Positions 9,179-18,500 of a DNA stretch of 64,000 nt are shown here, in pieces. Positions within the stretch are counted from its first letter, which is position 1. Each line of letters starts with the position of its first letter. The notes under the pieces were generated by a model, which did no database searches, was not told where the DNA came from, and saw nothing but the letters and a program-made list of their open reading frames with translations. The DNA is from Adhaeribacter aerolatus. GTDB lineage: Bacteria; Bacteroidota; Bacteroidia; Cytophagales; Hymenobacteraceae. Position numbers and translations under genes: made by a program. Where the stretch lies: the NCBI RefSeq assembly GCF_007991635.1, contig NZ_BJYS01000022.1:1-64000 (forward strand), given 5' to 3'.

Positions 9179-9381
9179 TACATATATTCTTTAAAATCTT
9201 CTAATGGTTCATCAAAATCAGGGGCCATTTTAAAAAAACCCTTGGCATATCCGAACTGGCGCTCTGTAATTTTCTTCTTGGATTTTTCTTTTTGTTTAAG
9301 GAATTCCACGAAATCTGAAACTTCCTTTTTGAGCGCAGGCGGTAAGGACGATATCTGGGAAAATAATTGAATATCTGTCAT
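9178..9381 (-). CDS. DUF2281-type antitoxin, VapB-like
   Basis: A 67-aa small protein directly before the PIN toxin. It has the DUF2281 pattern: LFSQISSLPPALKKEVSDFVEFLK, a Lys-rich stretch, then an acidic toxin-wrapping tail (FGYAKGFFKMAPDFDEPLED). Family knowledge: these proteins dimerise and autorepress, and the C-terminal FGxxKG...PDFDEPLxDF segment occludes the PIN active site. The gene order antitoxin-toxin with a 1-bp overlap is typical. Confidence 0.88.
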   Translation of the reverse strand: MTDIQLFSQISSLPPALKKEVSDFVEFLKQKEKSKKKITERQFGYAKGFFKMAPDFDEPLEDFKEYM

Positions 9382-9481
9382 AATGCTTTTCTGTTTAATA
9401 CGATATCTCCGGAATAAAATGTTGTCTTTAATAATTAGAAGATAATAAATTTTATTAATGAAACCAGGATACGTTATAAAA

Positions 9482-9512
9482 CAAAAAAGCCTCTGCTTTC
9501 ACAGAGGCTTTC
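9482..9512 (-). terminator. Rho-independent terminator of tRNA-His
   Basis: A perfect 9-bp stem (9487-9495 AAGCCTCTG with 9502-9510 CAGAGGCTT) around a 6-nt loop. Read on the minus strand it is followed by a run of T. It begins right after the encoded CCA of the tRNA. Confidence 0.85.
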
Positions 9513-9590
9513 TGGGGTGGGAGACGGGGCTCGAACCCGCGACCCCCAGAATCACAATCTGGTGCTCTAACCAACTGAGCTACAACCACC
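9513..9590 (-). tRNA. tRNA-His (GTG)
   Basis: On the minus strand the cloverleaf reads G-1 GTGGTTG, TA, D-arm GCTC...GAGC, anticodon stem CCAGA/TCTGG with loop TTGTGAT (anticodon GTG), T-arm GCGGG-TTCGAGC-CCCGT, then CTCCCAC, discriminator C and an encoded CCA. The extra 5' G and C73 are histidine identity features. Odd: in the acceptor stem pairs 5-68 (T-C) and 6-67 (T-T) do not match. Promoter and terminator are both present, so it appears to be an expressed gene. Confidence 0.9.
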
Positions 9591-9607
9591 GTATTATTTT
9601 AGTGAGG

Positions 9608-9638
9608 CAAAGGTAACATACTATCTTTAGTTTTTCAA
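9608..9638 (-). promoter_or_regulatory. Bacteroidota promoter of tRNA-His
   Basis: Minus-strand TTG (9636-9638), a 20-nt spacer, then TACCTTTG (9608-9615), matching the -33 TTG / -7 TAnnTTTG consensus of the Bacteroidota primary sigma factor. It lies 17 bp upstream of the tRNA. Confidence 0.75.
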
Positions 9639-9663
9639 TAGCGGAGCCAAATTTTTTAATTTT

Positions 9664-10998
9664 TTATCGCGTAAATAATAATCGCTCGCCCATTTTACTT
9701 TCGTCGAAGCGGCCTTCGGCATATGCCAGGTGTCCCGATACAAAGGTATGCGTAATTACGCCCGTAAAGGTTTTGCCTTCCAGCGGCGACCAGCCACATT
9801 TATACAAAATATTTTCTTTGCTTACAGTCTGCTCCTGGTTTAAATCTACCAGCACCAAATCGGCCCAGTAGCCTTCCCGGATATAACCGCGATCCTCTAC
9901 GTTAAAGCAAATAGCCGGGGCATGGCTCATTTTTTCTACTATTTTTTCCAGGGAAATTTCGCCGCGGTTATAAAAATCGAGCATCAGGGCCAGCGAGTGC
10001 TGCACCAGGGGCAAGCCCGAAGGCGCTTTCTTGTACAGGTTCTGCTTTTCTTCCCAGGTATGCGGTGCGTGGTCGGTGGCAATAATATCCAGTTGGTCGT
10101 TTAGCAGCGCTGGCAGCAAGGCAGCTTTGTGGTGCTTTTCTTTTATGGCGGGGTTACATTTAATCTGGGAGCCCAGCGTTTCGTAGTCGTCCTTATCGAA
10201 ATACAAATGGTGCACGCACACCTCGGCGGTTATTCTTTTTTCGGCCAGCGGCATATCGTTCCGGAATAATTCCAGTTCATCGGCCGTAGAAATGTGAAGG
10301 ATGTGCAAGCGGGTATTGTGCTTTTGCGCGAGCGCTACCGCCATCGCCGACGATTTATAACAGGCTTCGGCACTTCTTATTTCGGGGTGACACCGCATCG
10401 GAATATTTTCGCCGTACTGTTCGTCGTACTTTTGCTGATTGGCCCGAATGGTGGCTTCGTCTTCGCAGTGTACCGCTACGAGCATAGGCGCTTCTTTAAA
10501 TATTTTTTCCAGCACGGCCTGGTTATCTACCAGCATATTGCCCGTAGAAGAGCCCATAAATATTTTAATGCCGCAGACGTTCTGCGGGTCGGTTTTCAAC
10601 ACTTCTTCCAGGTTATCGTTGGTGGCGCCCATAAAAAATGAATAATTGGCCAGCGAGGTTTGCGCACCAATCTCGTATTTCTGGGCGAGTAATTCCTGGG
10701 TGGTGGTGTTGGGCACCGTATTCGGCATTTCCATAAACGAGGTTACGCCGCCCGCCACGGCTGCCCTGGACTCCGTAAAAATATCGGCTTTGTGGGTTAA
10801 GCCCGGCTCCCGGAAATGCACCTGGTCATCAATTACGCCGGGCAATAAATATTTACCATTGGCCTCGATTATTGCATCGGCCGGTAAGGTAATATTTTCT
10901 GCCACCAGGTTAATCCGGCCCTCTTTCACGTACACATCGCTCCGGAAAATCCGGCCTTCGTTAACCAACTGGGCATTTTTGATGAGATAAGTTTTCAT
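9664..10998 (-). CDS. pyrC: Dihydroorotase (PyrC, amidohydrolase family)
   Basis: A 444-aa dihydroorotase, which interconverts carbamoyl-aspartate and dihydroorotate in de novo pyrimidine synthesis in the cytoplasm. Landmarks: LPGVIDDQVHFREPGLTHKA, EMPNTVPNTT, the metal-ligand lysine region IKIFMGSSTGN, VHCEDE, LHILHIS and ATDHAPHTWEEK with the catalytic Asp. The usual HxH of the first metal site (DxHxH) is QVH here (Gln59, His61). I recall this variant from other Bacteroidota dihydroorotases, so it is probably a lineage trait and not a defect. It could alternatively be called a dihydropyrimidinase-like amidohydrolase, but the REPG and PNT motifs favour dihydroorotase. Confidence 0.9.
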   Translation of the reverse strand: MKTYLIKNAQLVNEGRIFRSDVYVKEGRINLVAENITLPADAIIEANGKYLLPGVIDDQVHFREPGLTHKADIFTESRAAVAGGVTSFMEMPNTVPNTTTQELLAQKYEIGAQTSLANYSFFMGATNDNLEEVLKTDPQNVCGIKIFMGSSTGNMLVDNQAVLEKIFKEAPMLVAVHCEDEATIRANQQKYDEQYGENIPMRCHPEIRSAEACYKSSAMAVALAQKHNTRLHILHISTADELELFRNDMPLAEKRITAEVCVHHLYFDKDDYETLGSQIKCNPAIKEKHHKAALLPALLNDQLDIIATDHAPHTWEEKQNLYKKAPSGLPLVQHSLALMLDFYNRGEISLEKIVEKMSHAPAICFNVEDRGYIREGYWADLVLVDLNQEQTVSKENILYKCGWSPLEGKTFTGVITHTFVSGHLAYAEGRFDESKMGERLLFTR

Positions 10999-11223
10999 TT
11001 CTAAATCGTTAACTACTAAATATTACTCCGGCATTTAAATTATCGGCCAAAAATATCCGGCTGGCTGCACATTATTACTACTATATAAGCAATTTAATTT
11101 TCGCATCGCCCAAAAAAAGCTAGATCTGGCAACTCCATAAATATGGCTATTGCGAAGTACCTTTAAAAACAGCGCTATTTAATAATATTAAAATATTAAC
11201 TTTTAGACCTGAAAATAAACCCT

Positions 11224-12705
11224 ATGAAATATTTTTTCCGGCGCGGCTGCTGGCTACCCTTCTTAGTCCTACTATTGGCTTGCTCTGGTAAAACCCAGTC
11301 CAGGGAGGAAGCGGAAGCGCAAAACACAAAACCCAATATTATCTATATTTTAGCCGATGACCTGGGTTACGGCGACTTAAGCTGCTACGGCCAAACCAAA
11401 TTTACCACCCCCCACCTGGATAAAATGGCCGCCGAAGGCATGCGTTTTACGCAGCACTACGCCGGCAGTCCGGTTTGCGCACCTTCCCGCGCTGCCCTCA
11501 TGACCGGTTTACACACCGGCCACACGCGGGTACGCGGCAACTACGAGGTTGGTCCGCACGGTTTTGGGGCCGGGGTAGCACTAAAGCCCGAAGATATTAC
11601 CGTAGCCGAAGTCTTGAAAAAAGCCGGCTATAAAACCGGTTTGGTGGGCAAATGGGGCTTGGGAGTAGCCGGCACTACCGGCGAACCGCAACAGAAAGGG
11701 TTCGATTACATGTTTGGTTTCCTGAACCAGGGCCATGCGCATTTTCATTACCCCGAATATTTGTACCGGAATGGCCAGAAAGTAGAACTACCCGGCAACC
11801 AGAACGGCAAACGCGAACAATATGCCCAGGATTTATTTCACCAGGAAGCGCTGCAATTCCTGGATAATAACAAAAACGGGCAAGCACCTTTTTTTCTGTA
11901 TTTAGCCTTAACCGTGCCGCACGCCGAAATGCTGCACCCCGATGATGAAAACCTGGCCCGCTTTAAAGGTAAATTCCCCGAAAAACCATTTGTCAAAAAG
12001 ACCCAGGGCAAACGCATCGACGATAGTTTGGGCACTTACAATTCGTCGGAAATGCCCCACGCCGCTTTCGCCGCTATGGTTACCCGCCTGGATGCCCAGG
12101 TTGGGCAACTTCTGACGCACCTGAAAAAACTGGGTCTGGATAAAAATACTATTGTATTATTCAGCAGCGACAATGGGCCGCACAAAGAGGCAGGAGCCGA
12201 CCCGGTTTTCTTTAATAGTTCCGGTCCTTTGCGGGGCTTTAAACGCGATTTGTACGAAGGTGGTATCCGGGTGCCGCTGATCGTGCGCTGGCCCGGCAAA
12301 ATTAAAGCCGGCTCCGAGAGCAATCATATTTCGGCGTTCTGGGATTTTATGCCGACCGCTGCTGCTTTGGCCGGAACCCCATCACCCGCTACCGATGGCA
12401 TTTCTTTTCTGCCTACCCTGCTGGGCAACACCCAAGACCAACAGCAACACGACAACCTTTACTGGGAATTCCACGAAAATAAAACCTCTAACCAAGCCGT
12501 ACGGCAAGGCGATTGGAAAGGTATTCGCCACCGCCCTTCCGGCCCGCTGGAGTTGTATAATTTAAAAACTGACTTGGCGGAGAAGAATAATGTAGCCGAG
12601 GCCCACCCGGAAATTGTCTCGCGACTGGAAACAATGCTTAGTAAGGTCCGGACACCTTCGGAAATATGGTCGCTGAAGGACGACAGAACGTCAGCACCGA
12701 AATAA
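11224..12705 (+). CDS. Arylsulfatase-type sulfatase, lipoprotein
   Basis: A 493-aa type I sulfatase. Lipobox LLLACS near residue 20 suggests an exported lipoprotein. The metal-binding opening is NIIYILADDLGYGDL. The FGly motif is Cys85 in VCAPSRAALMTG (CxPSR), so it needs formylglycine-generating enzyme or anSME. Further landmarks are GLVGKWGLG and SSDNGPHKEAG, with the last Asp-Asn metal ligands. Family role: hydrolysis of sulfate esters on polysaccharides or small aryl sulfates. It stands alone on the plus strand; the nearby PL8 lyase and SusCD genes would fit a role in sulfated glycan use, but this is inference. Confidence 0.93.
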   Translation: MKYFFRRGCWLPFLVLLLACSGKTQSREEAEAQNTKPNIIYILADDLGYGDLSCYGQTKFTTPHLDKMAAEGMRFTQHYAGSPVCAPSRAALMTGLHTGHTRVRGNYEVGPHGFGAGVALKPEDITVAEVLKKAGYKTGLVGKWGLGVAGTTGEPQQKGFDYMFGFLNQGHAHFHYPEYLYRNGQKVELPGNQNGKREQYAQDLFHQEALQFLDNNKNGQAPFFLYLALTVPHAEMLHPDDENLARFKGKFPEKPFVKKTQGKRIDDSLGTYNSSEMPHAAFAAMVTRLDAQVGQLLTHLKKLGLDKNTIVLFSSDNGPHKEAGADPVFFNSSGPLRGFKRDLYEGGIRVPLIVRWPGKIKAGSESNHISAFWDFMPTAAALAGTPSPATDGISFLPTLLGNTQDQQQHDNLYWEFHENKTSNQAVRQGDWKGIRHRPSGPLELYNLKTDLAEKNNVAEAHPEIVSRLETMLSKVRTPSEIWSLKDDRTSAPK

Positions 12706-12833
12706 ATTCCTGATTACCCAGGTAGAACCAATATTTACAACTGTTTTTTATTTCCAGAAACGAAAATCCAGGTTTTTATTCCTCCCAAATGGTTAGGTTA
12801 TCTGAGCAGCCCCGAAGTGGCGCCATATATCAG

Positions 12834-12985
12834 CGATGGGTGAAGCCCATCGAAAAGGTTAGCAATATAAAAGTCCTGAAAGGGCGAAATATTTCAGGCT
12901 AATTGTATCCGTGAAATATTTCGCCCTTTCAGGGCTTAACAAGATTGAAACTGTTAACCCAGGGCTGGCTGATTCCGCCCATTCA
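12834..12985. repeat. REP-like palindrome cluster
   Basis: Three hairpin-type units in a non-coding gap. First GATGGG-TGAAG-CCCATC (12834-12850). Then a perfect 22-bp inverted repeat: 12875-12896, containing CTGAAAGGGCGAAATATTTC, with 12912-12933 and a 15-nt loop. Then a related CAGGGCT...GCCCATTCAGGGCT stretch at about 12960-12985. The repeated GGGCGAA/TTCGCCC and AGGGCT cores resemble dispersed REP-type sequences of Bacteroidota. A RAYT-like transposase fossil lies at 35334-35526. Confidence 0.7.
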
Positions 12986-13040
12986 GGGCTTTGTTTAAAG
13001 GAAGAATATTGAAATGGTTGGCCTATTTGGATAATAGCCT

Positions 13041-13088
13041 AAGACAAAAAGAGCGGCAGCATTAAAATGCTGCCGCTCTTTTTGTCTT
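13041..13088. terminator. Bidirectional terminator hairpin
   Basis: A perfect 22-bp stem (13041-13062 with 13067-13088) and 4-nt loop, with a GC-rich core GAGCGGCAGC and T/A tracts on both sides. It lies 27 bp beyond the stop of the minus-strand DUF1080 gene, which it most likely terminates. It could also stop transcripts arriving from the sulfatase side. Confidence 0.85.
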
Positions 13089-13114
13089 AAAACTCTTGTT
13101 AGCCGGCTAAATTC

Positions 13115-13921
13115 TTATAATTCCCGGATCCAGATGTTGCGGTAGCTGATGGGCTCGCTGGGGTCGCCGTGATCCTGGAGTTTGATGGGCGATTTGCCGT
13201 GGGCTTTGTATTGCGGCAGGCCAATGTAAACGGTAGGTCCTTTTAGCTCGGTATTGTTCTGTACGATTACGCCGTTGTGTATGACGGTTACGCGGGCCGG
13301 GGAAAACAAAGTACCGTTTTCTTTAAACCGGGGCGCGGTAAATACAATATCATACACGTTCCATTCGCCGGGTTTGCGCATGGCATTTACCAGTGGCGGC
13401 GTTTGCTTGTAAATACTGCCCGCTTGTCCGTTGGAATAAGTGCGGTTGTTATAGGAGTCGAGCACCTGCAGTTCGTAGCCGTCATCGCCTTTACCGGTTG
13501 AGGCCAGAAACAATCCACTGTTGCCCCGACCCTGGCCTTTGCCGTTAATTTTTTCCGGAATCTGCCATTCTATGTGCAGTTGATAATCCTGAAAAGCTTG
13601 CTTGGTTTGAATATTGCCGGTTCCTTTTTTAACGGTAAAAACGCCTTTATTAACCGTCCACTGGGCTGGCTTCGCAGGATCGCTGGTAGACACCCATTGG
13701 TCTAAATTCTTTCCGTCGAACAGAACAATAGCGTCGGACGGGGCTGTACTGGTACTGCCGGGTGTAATAACTTTTACTTCGGGCTCCCAAAACTCGGTCA
13801 TGGCCGGTACCATTTTAGGCGGCGTGGGTACTTCCTGGGCCACGGCCGCGGTAAAGCTTAAACATCCGAATACAAAAACCGCGCAGGCGGCTTTCTTAAA
13901 GTTTAAAGAAGATTTTTGCAT
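13115..13921 (-). CDS. DUF1080 (3-keto-disaccharide hydrolase-like) protein
   Basis: A 268-aa exported protein with a signal peptide ending near AAVAQE. The rest is a single DUF1080 concanavalin-like beta-sandwich: VLFDGKNLDQWVSTSD, then QDYQLHIEWQIPE, GNSGLFL, YELQVLDSYNN and the closing SPIKLQDHGDPISYRNIWIREL pattern (shown abridged). Family knowledge: several members hydrolyse 3-keto-glycosides in periplasmic sugar degradation. It follows the haloperoxidase-like and VCBS genes on the same strand, 181 bp downstream. Confidence 0.9.
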   Translation of the reverse strand: MQKSSLNFKKAACAVFVFGCLSFTAAVAQEVPTPPKMVPAMTEFWEPEVKVITPGSTSTAPSDAIVLFDGKNLDQWVSTSDPAKPAQWTVNKGVFTVKKGTGNIQTKQAFQDYQLHIEWQIPEKINGKGQGRGNSGLFLASTGKGDDGYELQVLDSYNNRTYSNGQAGSIYKQTPPLVNAMRKPGEWNVYDIVFTAPRFKENGTLFSPARVTVIHNGVIVQNNTELKGPTVYIGLPQYKAHGKSPIKLQDHGDPSEPISYRNIWIREL

Positions 13922-14102
13922 GTTGGTTAGGAATATTTATAGGTGGTTTATTACGTTGTAAAATTGGCAATTATTAATTTATCCATCTTAATCTGGTTGA
14001 TTAATTTATTTTTTAAGTACGGCCGGATCCCCGCCGTTTGGCAGTTTTATTTTAGCCTAACCGGCAAATTTTACCGCTTCTCTAAGCCGAAGCTACCTTG
14101 TT

Positions 14103-15473
14103 CTACTTTTGCTGGTATGGGGTAACCGTAGCCACCACACCAGCCGGTTTGCGGGTTTTAAGCTTTGTTACCAGATATTTACCTACCTGTGCCCCTTCCG
14201 TTGCGCCATTTTCGATCGCCGACATAAAGTGGATACCGCCGTACAGCCGGCTAATGGCGGCTTCGTCGGCGGCGGCCTGAAAAGATTTAAAAGGCCGGGC
14301 CGGTAAGCCATAAGGCACTTCCGTAGAATCGGTATAGGCAAAAGCCGGACCAAATAATTCGGTAAGGACTACCGCCGCCGCATTAGAAATAACACTATGC
14401 CCGCTGGGATATTCCGGGAAAGGCGGCGTTTGCAGCAGGGGAACCCAATTATTATCCAGGTGCGCGTTAATCGCGGTTTCGGGCCTGATTCGGTCGCTGC
14501 GGTATTTTTCGTCCCAGCAACTAATAAAGCCATCGGCCAGCGAAAGGGAAACGCGGGTTAATGCTTCCAGGGTTTGCATCATATCGGAGCCGGCCTGGCG
14601 GGAAGCAATACTGGCAATACCCAACCAATGGCCACCCGGGGTTATTTTTTTGGTCGCGTACATCACGTGGCCGGTTACATGCATCACAAAAGGGTTACAA
14701 TCCCAGAAACTGGCAATGGCCCGTTGCTCATCGGTTAGCTGGTTGGTGGTTTCGTAAACCTGTAGCATTTCCTGGTAAAACGGGCTGCCTTTAACCGGAT
14801 TAAATGCCACGGGTTTAGCCGGGGTAAACTGGCTGCAGGAATCCATCACAAAAGGGCGCACTTTAAACCAGTTGGGCTCAATAGCATCCATATAAGCTGG
14901 GGGCGTGGGTACCCAATGGCCAGCTTGTTTTTTAACCTGGTGCCGGAAGCCGCGGGTTTGCTTGTAGCCGTCTTCGTTGGCGTAGGCCATTATTGCATTT
15001 GCCACTGCCTGCCCGTACCGCAACGAACGCACCTGCACCTCCCGGGGCACCCCCATTCCGGAATATTTATCGTGCAGTTGCTTTTCGTATTCATCCAGCA
15101 TATCGCCGGAAAAGGTTAGGTTGCGGCCTACGGCTAGAAAGGCCTGCAGGCTGGCCAGCGGAAAGCAGTAAACGGAGTCTTTGGCCGGCTGCGGGACGCC
15201 CGTAAAGCCGTTCAGTTGCCCCTTCAGGGATTGGTACTGCGGATAATCATGAATTAATATTTCGTAAGCCGCAATGTGGGGATAAGCGTAGATGCGGCTG
15301 GCTACCGGCGGCGAAAAAATATCGTGCACAATAACGGCCGTTAATTTATTTACCGACTGGCGGAAAAACTCCGGGTTCGCGGCGGCGGCTTTATAATCTT
15401 TGGCCGGCTGCTCGCAGCCAACCATCAAGCTCCACAGCAACAGCAAAAAACCAACTTTAAAATAACTTTTCAC
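14103..15473 (-). CDS. Vanadium-dependent haloperoxidase / PAP2-like lipoprotein
   Basis: A 456-aa lipoprotein (lipobox LMVGC). It belongs to the vanadium haloperoxidase / PAP2 acid phosphatase superfamily. The three active-site blocks are visible: DEKYRSDRIRPE (Lys/Arg...RP), PEYPSGHSVISN with His~359, and SRLYGGIHFMSA with His~414. In the family these bind vanadate (haloperoxidase) or phosphate (phosphatase). Which reaction occurs cannot be decided from the motifs. It follows the ASPIC/UnbV protein after 60 bp, so co-transcription is likely. This pairing with VCBS/ASPIC proteins and SusCD recurs, to my knowledge, in Bacteroidota. Confidence 0.9.
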   Translation of the reverse strand: MKSYFKVGFLLLLWSLMVGCEQPAKDYKAAAANPEFFRQSVNKLTAVIVHDIFSPPVASRIYAYPHIAAYEILIHDYPQYQSLKGQLNGFTGVPQPAKDSVYCFPLASLQAFLAVGRNLTFSGDMLDEYEKQLHDKYSGMGVPREVQVRSLRYGQAVANAIMAYANEDGYKQTRGFRHQVKKQAGHWVPTPPAYMDAIEPNWFKVRPFVMDSCSQFTPAKPVAFNPVKGSPFYQEMLQVYETTNQLTDEQRAIASFWDCNPFVMHVTGHVMYATKKITPGGHWLGIASIASRQAGSDMMQTLEALTRVSLSLADGFISCWDEKYRSDRIRPETAINAHLDNNWVPLLQTPPFPEYPSGHSVISNAAAVVLTELFGPAFAYTDSTEVPYGLPARPFKSFQAAADEAAISRLYGGIHFMSAIENGATEGAQVGKYLVTKLKTRKPAGVVATVTPYQQK

Positions 15474-15533
15474 TTTCTATTACCAATGCTTATCCACAAT
15501 ATACTCTAATATTTTTAAACCCCGAAACAGCCC

Positions 15534-18500
15534 TTACAGAGGCGCCTGCTTGCCGGATGGACTTTTACTTTTTACTACCAGTTTTAAATCTTCATTTTTA
15601 GCTTTCCGGAATATTTGCAGAGGCAAATCGTTCCGGGCAACCAATAATAATTCTTGGGCGGGGGTTCTGAGCGGCTTTATATCCCGGACCTGGCCTTCCA
15701 GCAGGAAGCCGGCTTCGGTGGGCAAAACCGGAGTAAATTTCCCCTGACCATTTCCCCGCAATACTAAACCGTAACTGGCATCGTAGCGGCCCTGATACGT
15801 GCTTACGCCATAAAAATTCCCGCCCAATAAAACATCCAGGTTACCGTCGTTATCCGTATCGGTTATATGCAGCGCAAATATTTTGGACACCTGGGCCTCG
15901 CGTGGCAGGGCGTATGGTTTAAACTTTTTGTTGCCCAGGTTTTCGAGGTATACCGACCGGAAATTATTTACTTCTAATAAGCGGGCATCCTGTAACTGGC
16001 TTTTATCAAATATTTGTTCAATGGTTTTGCCGGCAAAATCGCGGTAGTTCGTAAATCTTTTATTAATCAAAGGCATTTGCTTGCCCAGTTCATCTTTGGA
16101 GGCAACCGGATACCAGTTCTGCCCGGCCTGGTAGGTCAGGATTTGGTCGAGGGTATTATTGCCATCTATATCCTTCACGTACATTTTAAGCGCTCCATTT
16201 TCCTGTTTGCGCAATTTGGTGTTGGTGCCCAGGTTACCCACCACAAAATCAATATCGCCGTCTTTATCAAAATCGGCGCCTTTTATAACCTGCCAGAATC
16301 CTTTTGCGCTCTGCAGGCCGGTATTATTATCGGGTACCAGTTTATTATTCTGGTTTTGGAACACCTGCACGGGCATCCAATCTCCCACCACCAATAAATC
16401 CAGATCACCATCCTGGTCATAATCGGCCCACTGCCCGTCGGTAACCATACCGGCCTGTTGCAGGGCCGGCGCCATTTGCGCGGTAGCATCGGTAAAGCGC
16501 CCTTGGCCGTCGTTGCGTAATAAATAAGACCGCGGGCTGATGCCGTATTGGTAGCCCACTACCCGCCCCCCGACAAATAAATCCAAATCGCCGTCGCCGT
16601 CGAAATCAGCGGGCCGCACGCAACTTTTATTCGCATATAGGGCCGGCAGGTTCGGGCTGCGGGTAAAATTGCCTTGGCCATCGTTCAGGTATAGCCTATC
16701 AAACTGCTCGGGCATTTTATCATAAAACTCGTTGCCGCCTGATACCACGTACAAATCCAGGTCTTTGTCATTATCAGCATCAAAAAACACGGCATCCACG
16801 TCTTCGTAAGTCGAATCGGCCTGGAAAAGATCTTTGTTGGTGGCGGAAAATTTGCCATTAGCCCCCTGCACGAACAACGCACCGGGCTGCCATTTGGCAC
16901 CGCCCACGTAAAAGTCGTCCAGGCCATCGCCGTTTACATCGCCCACCGCCAGTTTAGGACCTTCGGTAGATACCTGGAAAGGCATCAGGCTCTCGCGGTA
17001 ATAATCCAGGTAATTATTCTCGGCGTGTTTGTACGGGATAGCGGTGGTAGTCGAAACATCGGTATACAGGTGCGGAGCGGAGGGGAATAATTGCGCGTAA
17101 AATAGCTGGCTATTCGCTTGCGCATCGACTTGCTTCAAGACCAGCGTGGTATTGGCTTGGAGATTCGTTTTTACTTCGGCCTGCTGATTTCCCCAGATTA
17201 CAATTAAAGTATCTACTCCCGAAAGCTTGCCTAAGCCAAAAGTTAGCGTAGGTTCTACACTCGAAAGAAAGCCCCGGGTAGGCATTAAATGCTGGGTTTG
17301 CAGTTGCCCCTGGTGCTTCAGATACACCTTGGCACCCAAACCAAATTTATTCAGTTTATCACCTTCGAGCTTAATTTTGAGGTAATTATTTTTCAGGAGC
17401 TGGTTGCTTTGGTTGCGGTAAATGCCCGCCGGCTGGTTAATATTGTTAGTAATCAAATCCAGGTCACCGTCATTATCTAAATCGGCGTAAGCGGCTCCGT
17501 TGGAAATAGTAGGCTCTTTAAAACCCCAGGCCACGGATTTGTCCTGGAACTGCAAACTTTTAGTACCCCGGAATATATAATTAGGCACCTTGCCTTCCGG
17601 CATCAGGCTAATGGCTTTATTATCGAGGTTCTTTGACGTTTCCATAGCCTGGCGCATGGTTTCATCGTCGGCGAATTTAACGTAATCCAGGTTGTTAGGC
17701 CGATGAACGATACCATTGGAAATAAAAATATCTTTAATGCCGTCGTTATCATAATCGGCCAGTAAAGGGGCCCAGCTCCAATCCGTGGCAGCTACGCCGG
17801 CCATCAGGCCAATATCCGAAAACTTCTGGCCGCCCACACTTAACTGCAAACAGTTGCGGCTGTATTGATAAAAATACCCGTAGGCCAATTTATACTGGTA
17901 AATATCAAAAGGATCTTCTCCCAGCGAGGCCTTTTCTACCTTCTCATCGGCCGGATACATATCCAGGGTCATAATATCGGGGTAGCCATCGTTGTTCATA
18001 TCGGCGGCATCATTACCCATGGAGAAACGGCTTAAATGCCGGAAATGCTCTTTTACACTTTCAGTAAAGGTGCCGTCCCCGTTGTTCAGGTAATAATAAT
18101 CATCCTCATGAAAATCATTCGACACGAAAATATCGTCCCAGCCGTCGTTATTTAAATCCGCAATAGCTATTCCCAAGCCATACCCCATGGCTGCCTGGTA
18201 AATTTTGGCCTGCTTACTCACGTCTTTAAATTTAACAACTTTACCTTCAGGGGCGGCTCCCTTCGGGGTTATAAGCTGATTTTCCAGTAAATAATCCCCG
18301 GCTTCGTTGTTGCGCAGGTTGCGCGTAGAGACCTGATCGTAACTGCGGGAAGTATGCACAGCGTGGTTCAGCAGGTATACATCCAGGTCGCCATCGCGGT
18401 CGTAATCGAAAAAGGCAGCCTGGGTGGCAAAACCGGTAAAATCCAGGCCATAATCCGCCGCTTTTTCGGTAAAGGTTATGTTGCTGTCGGCGCCGGGACC

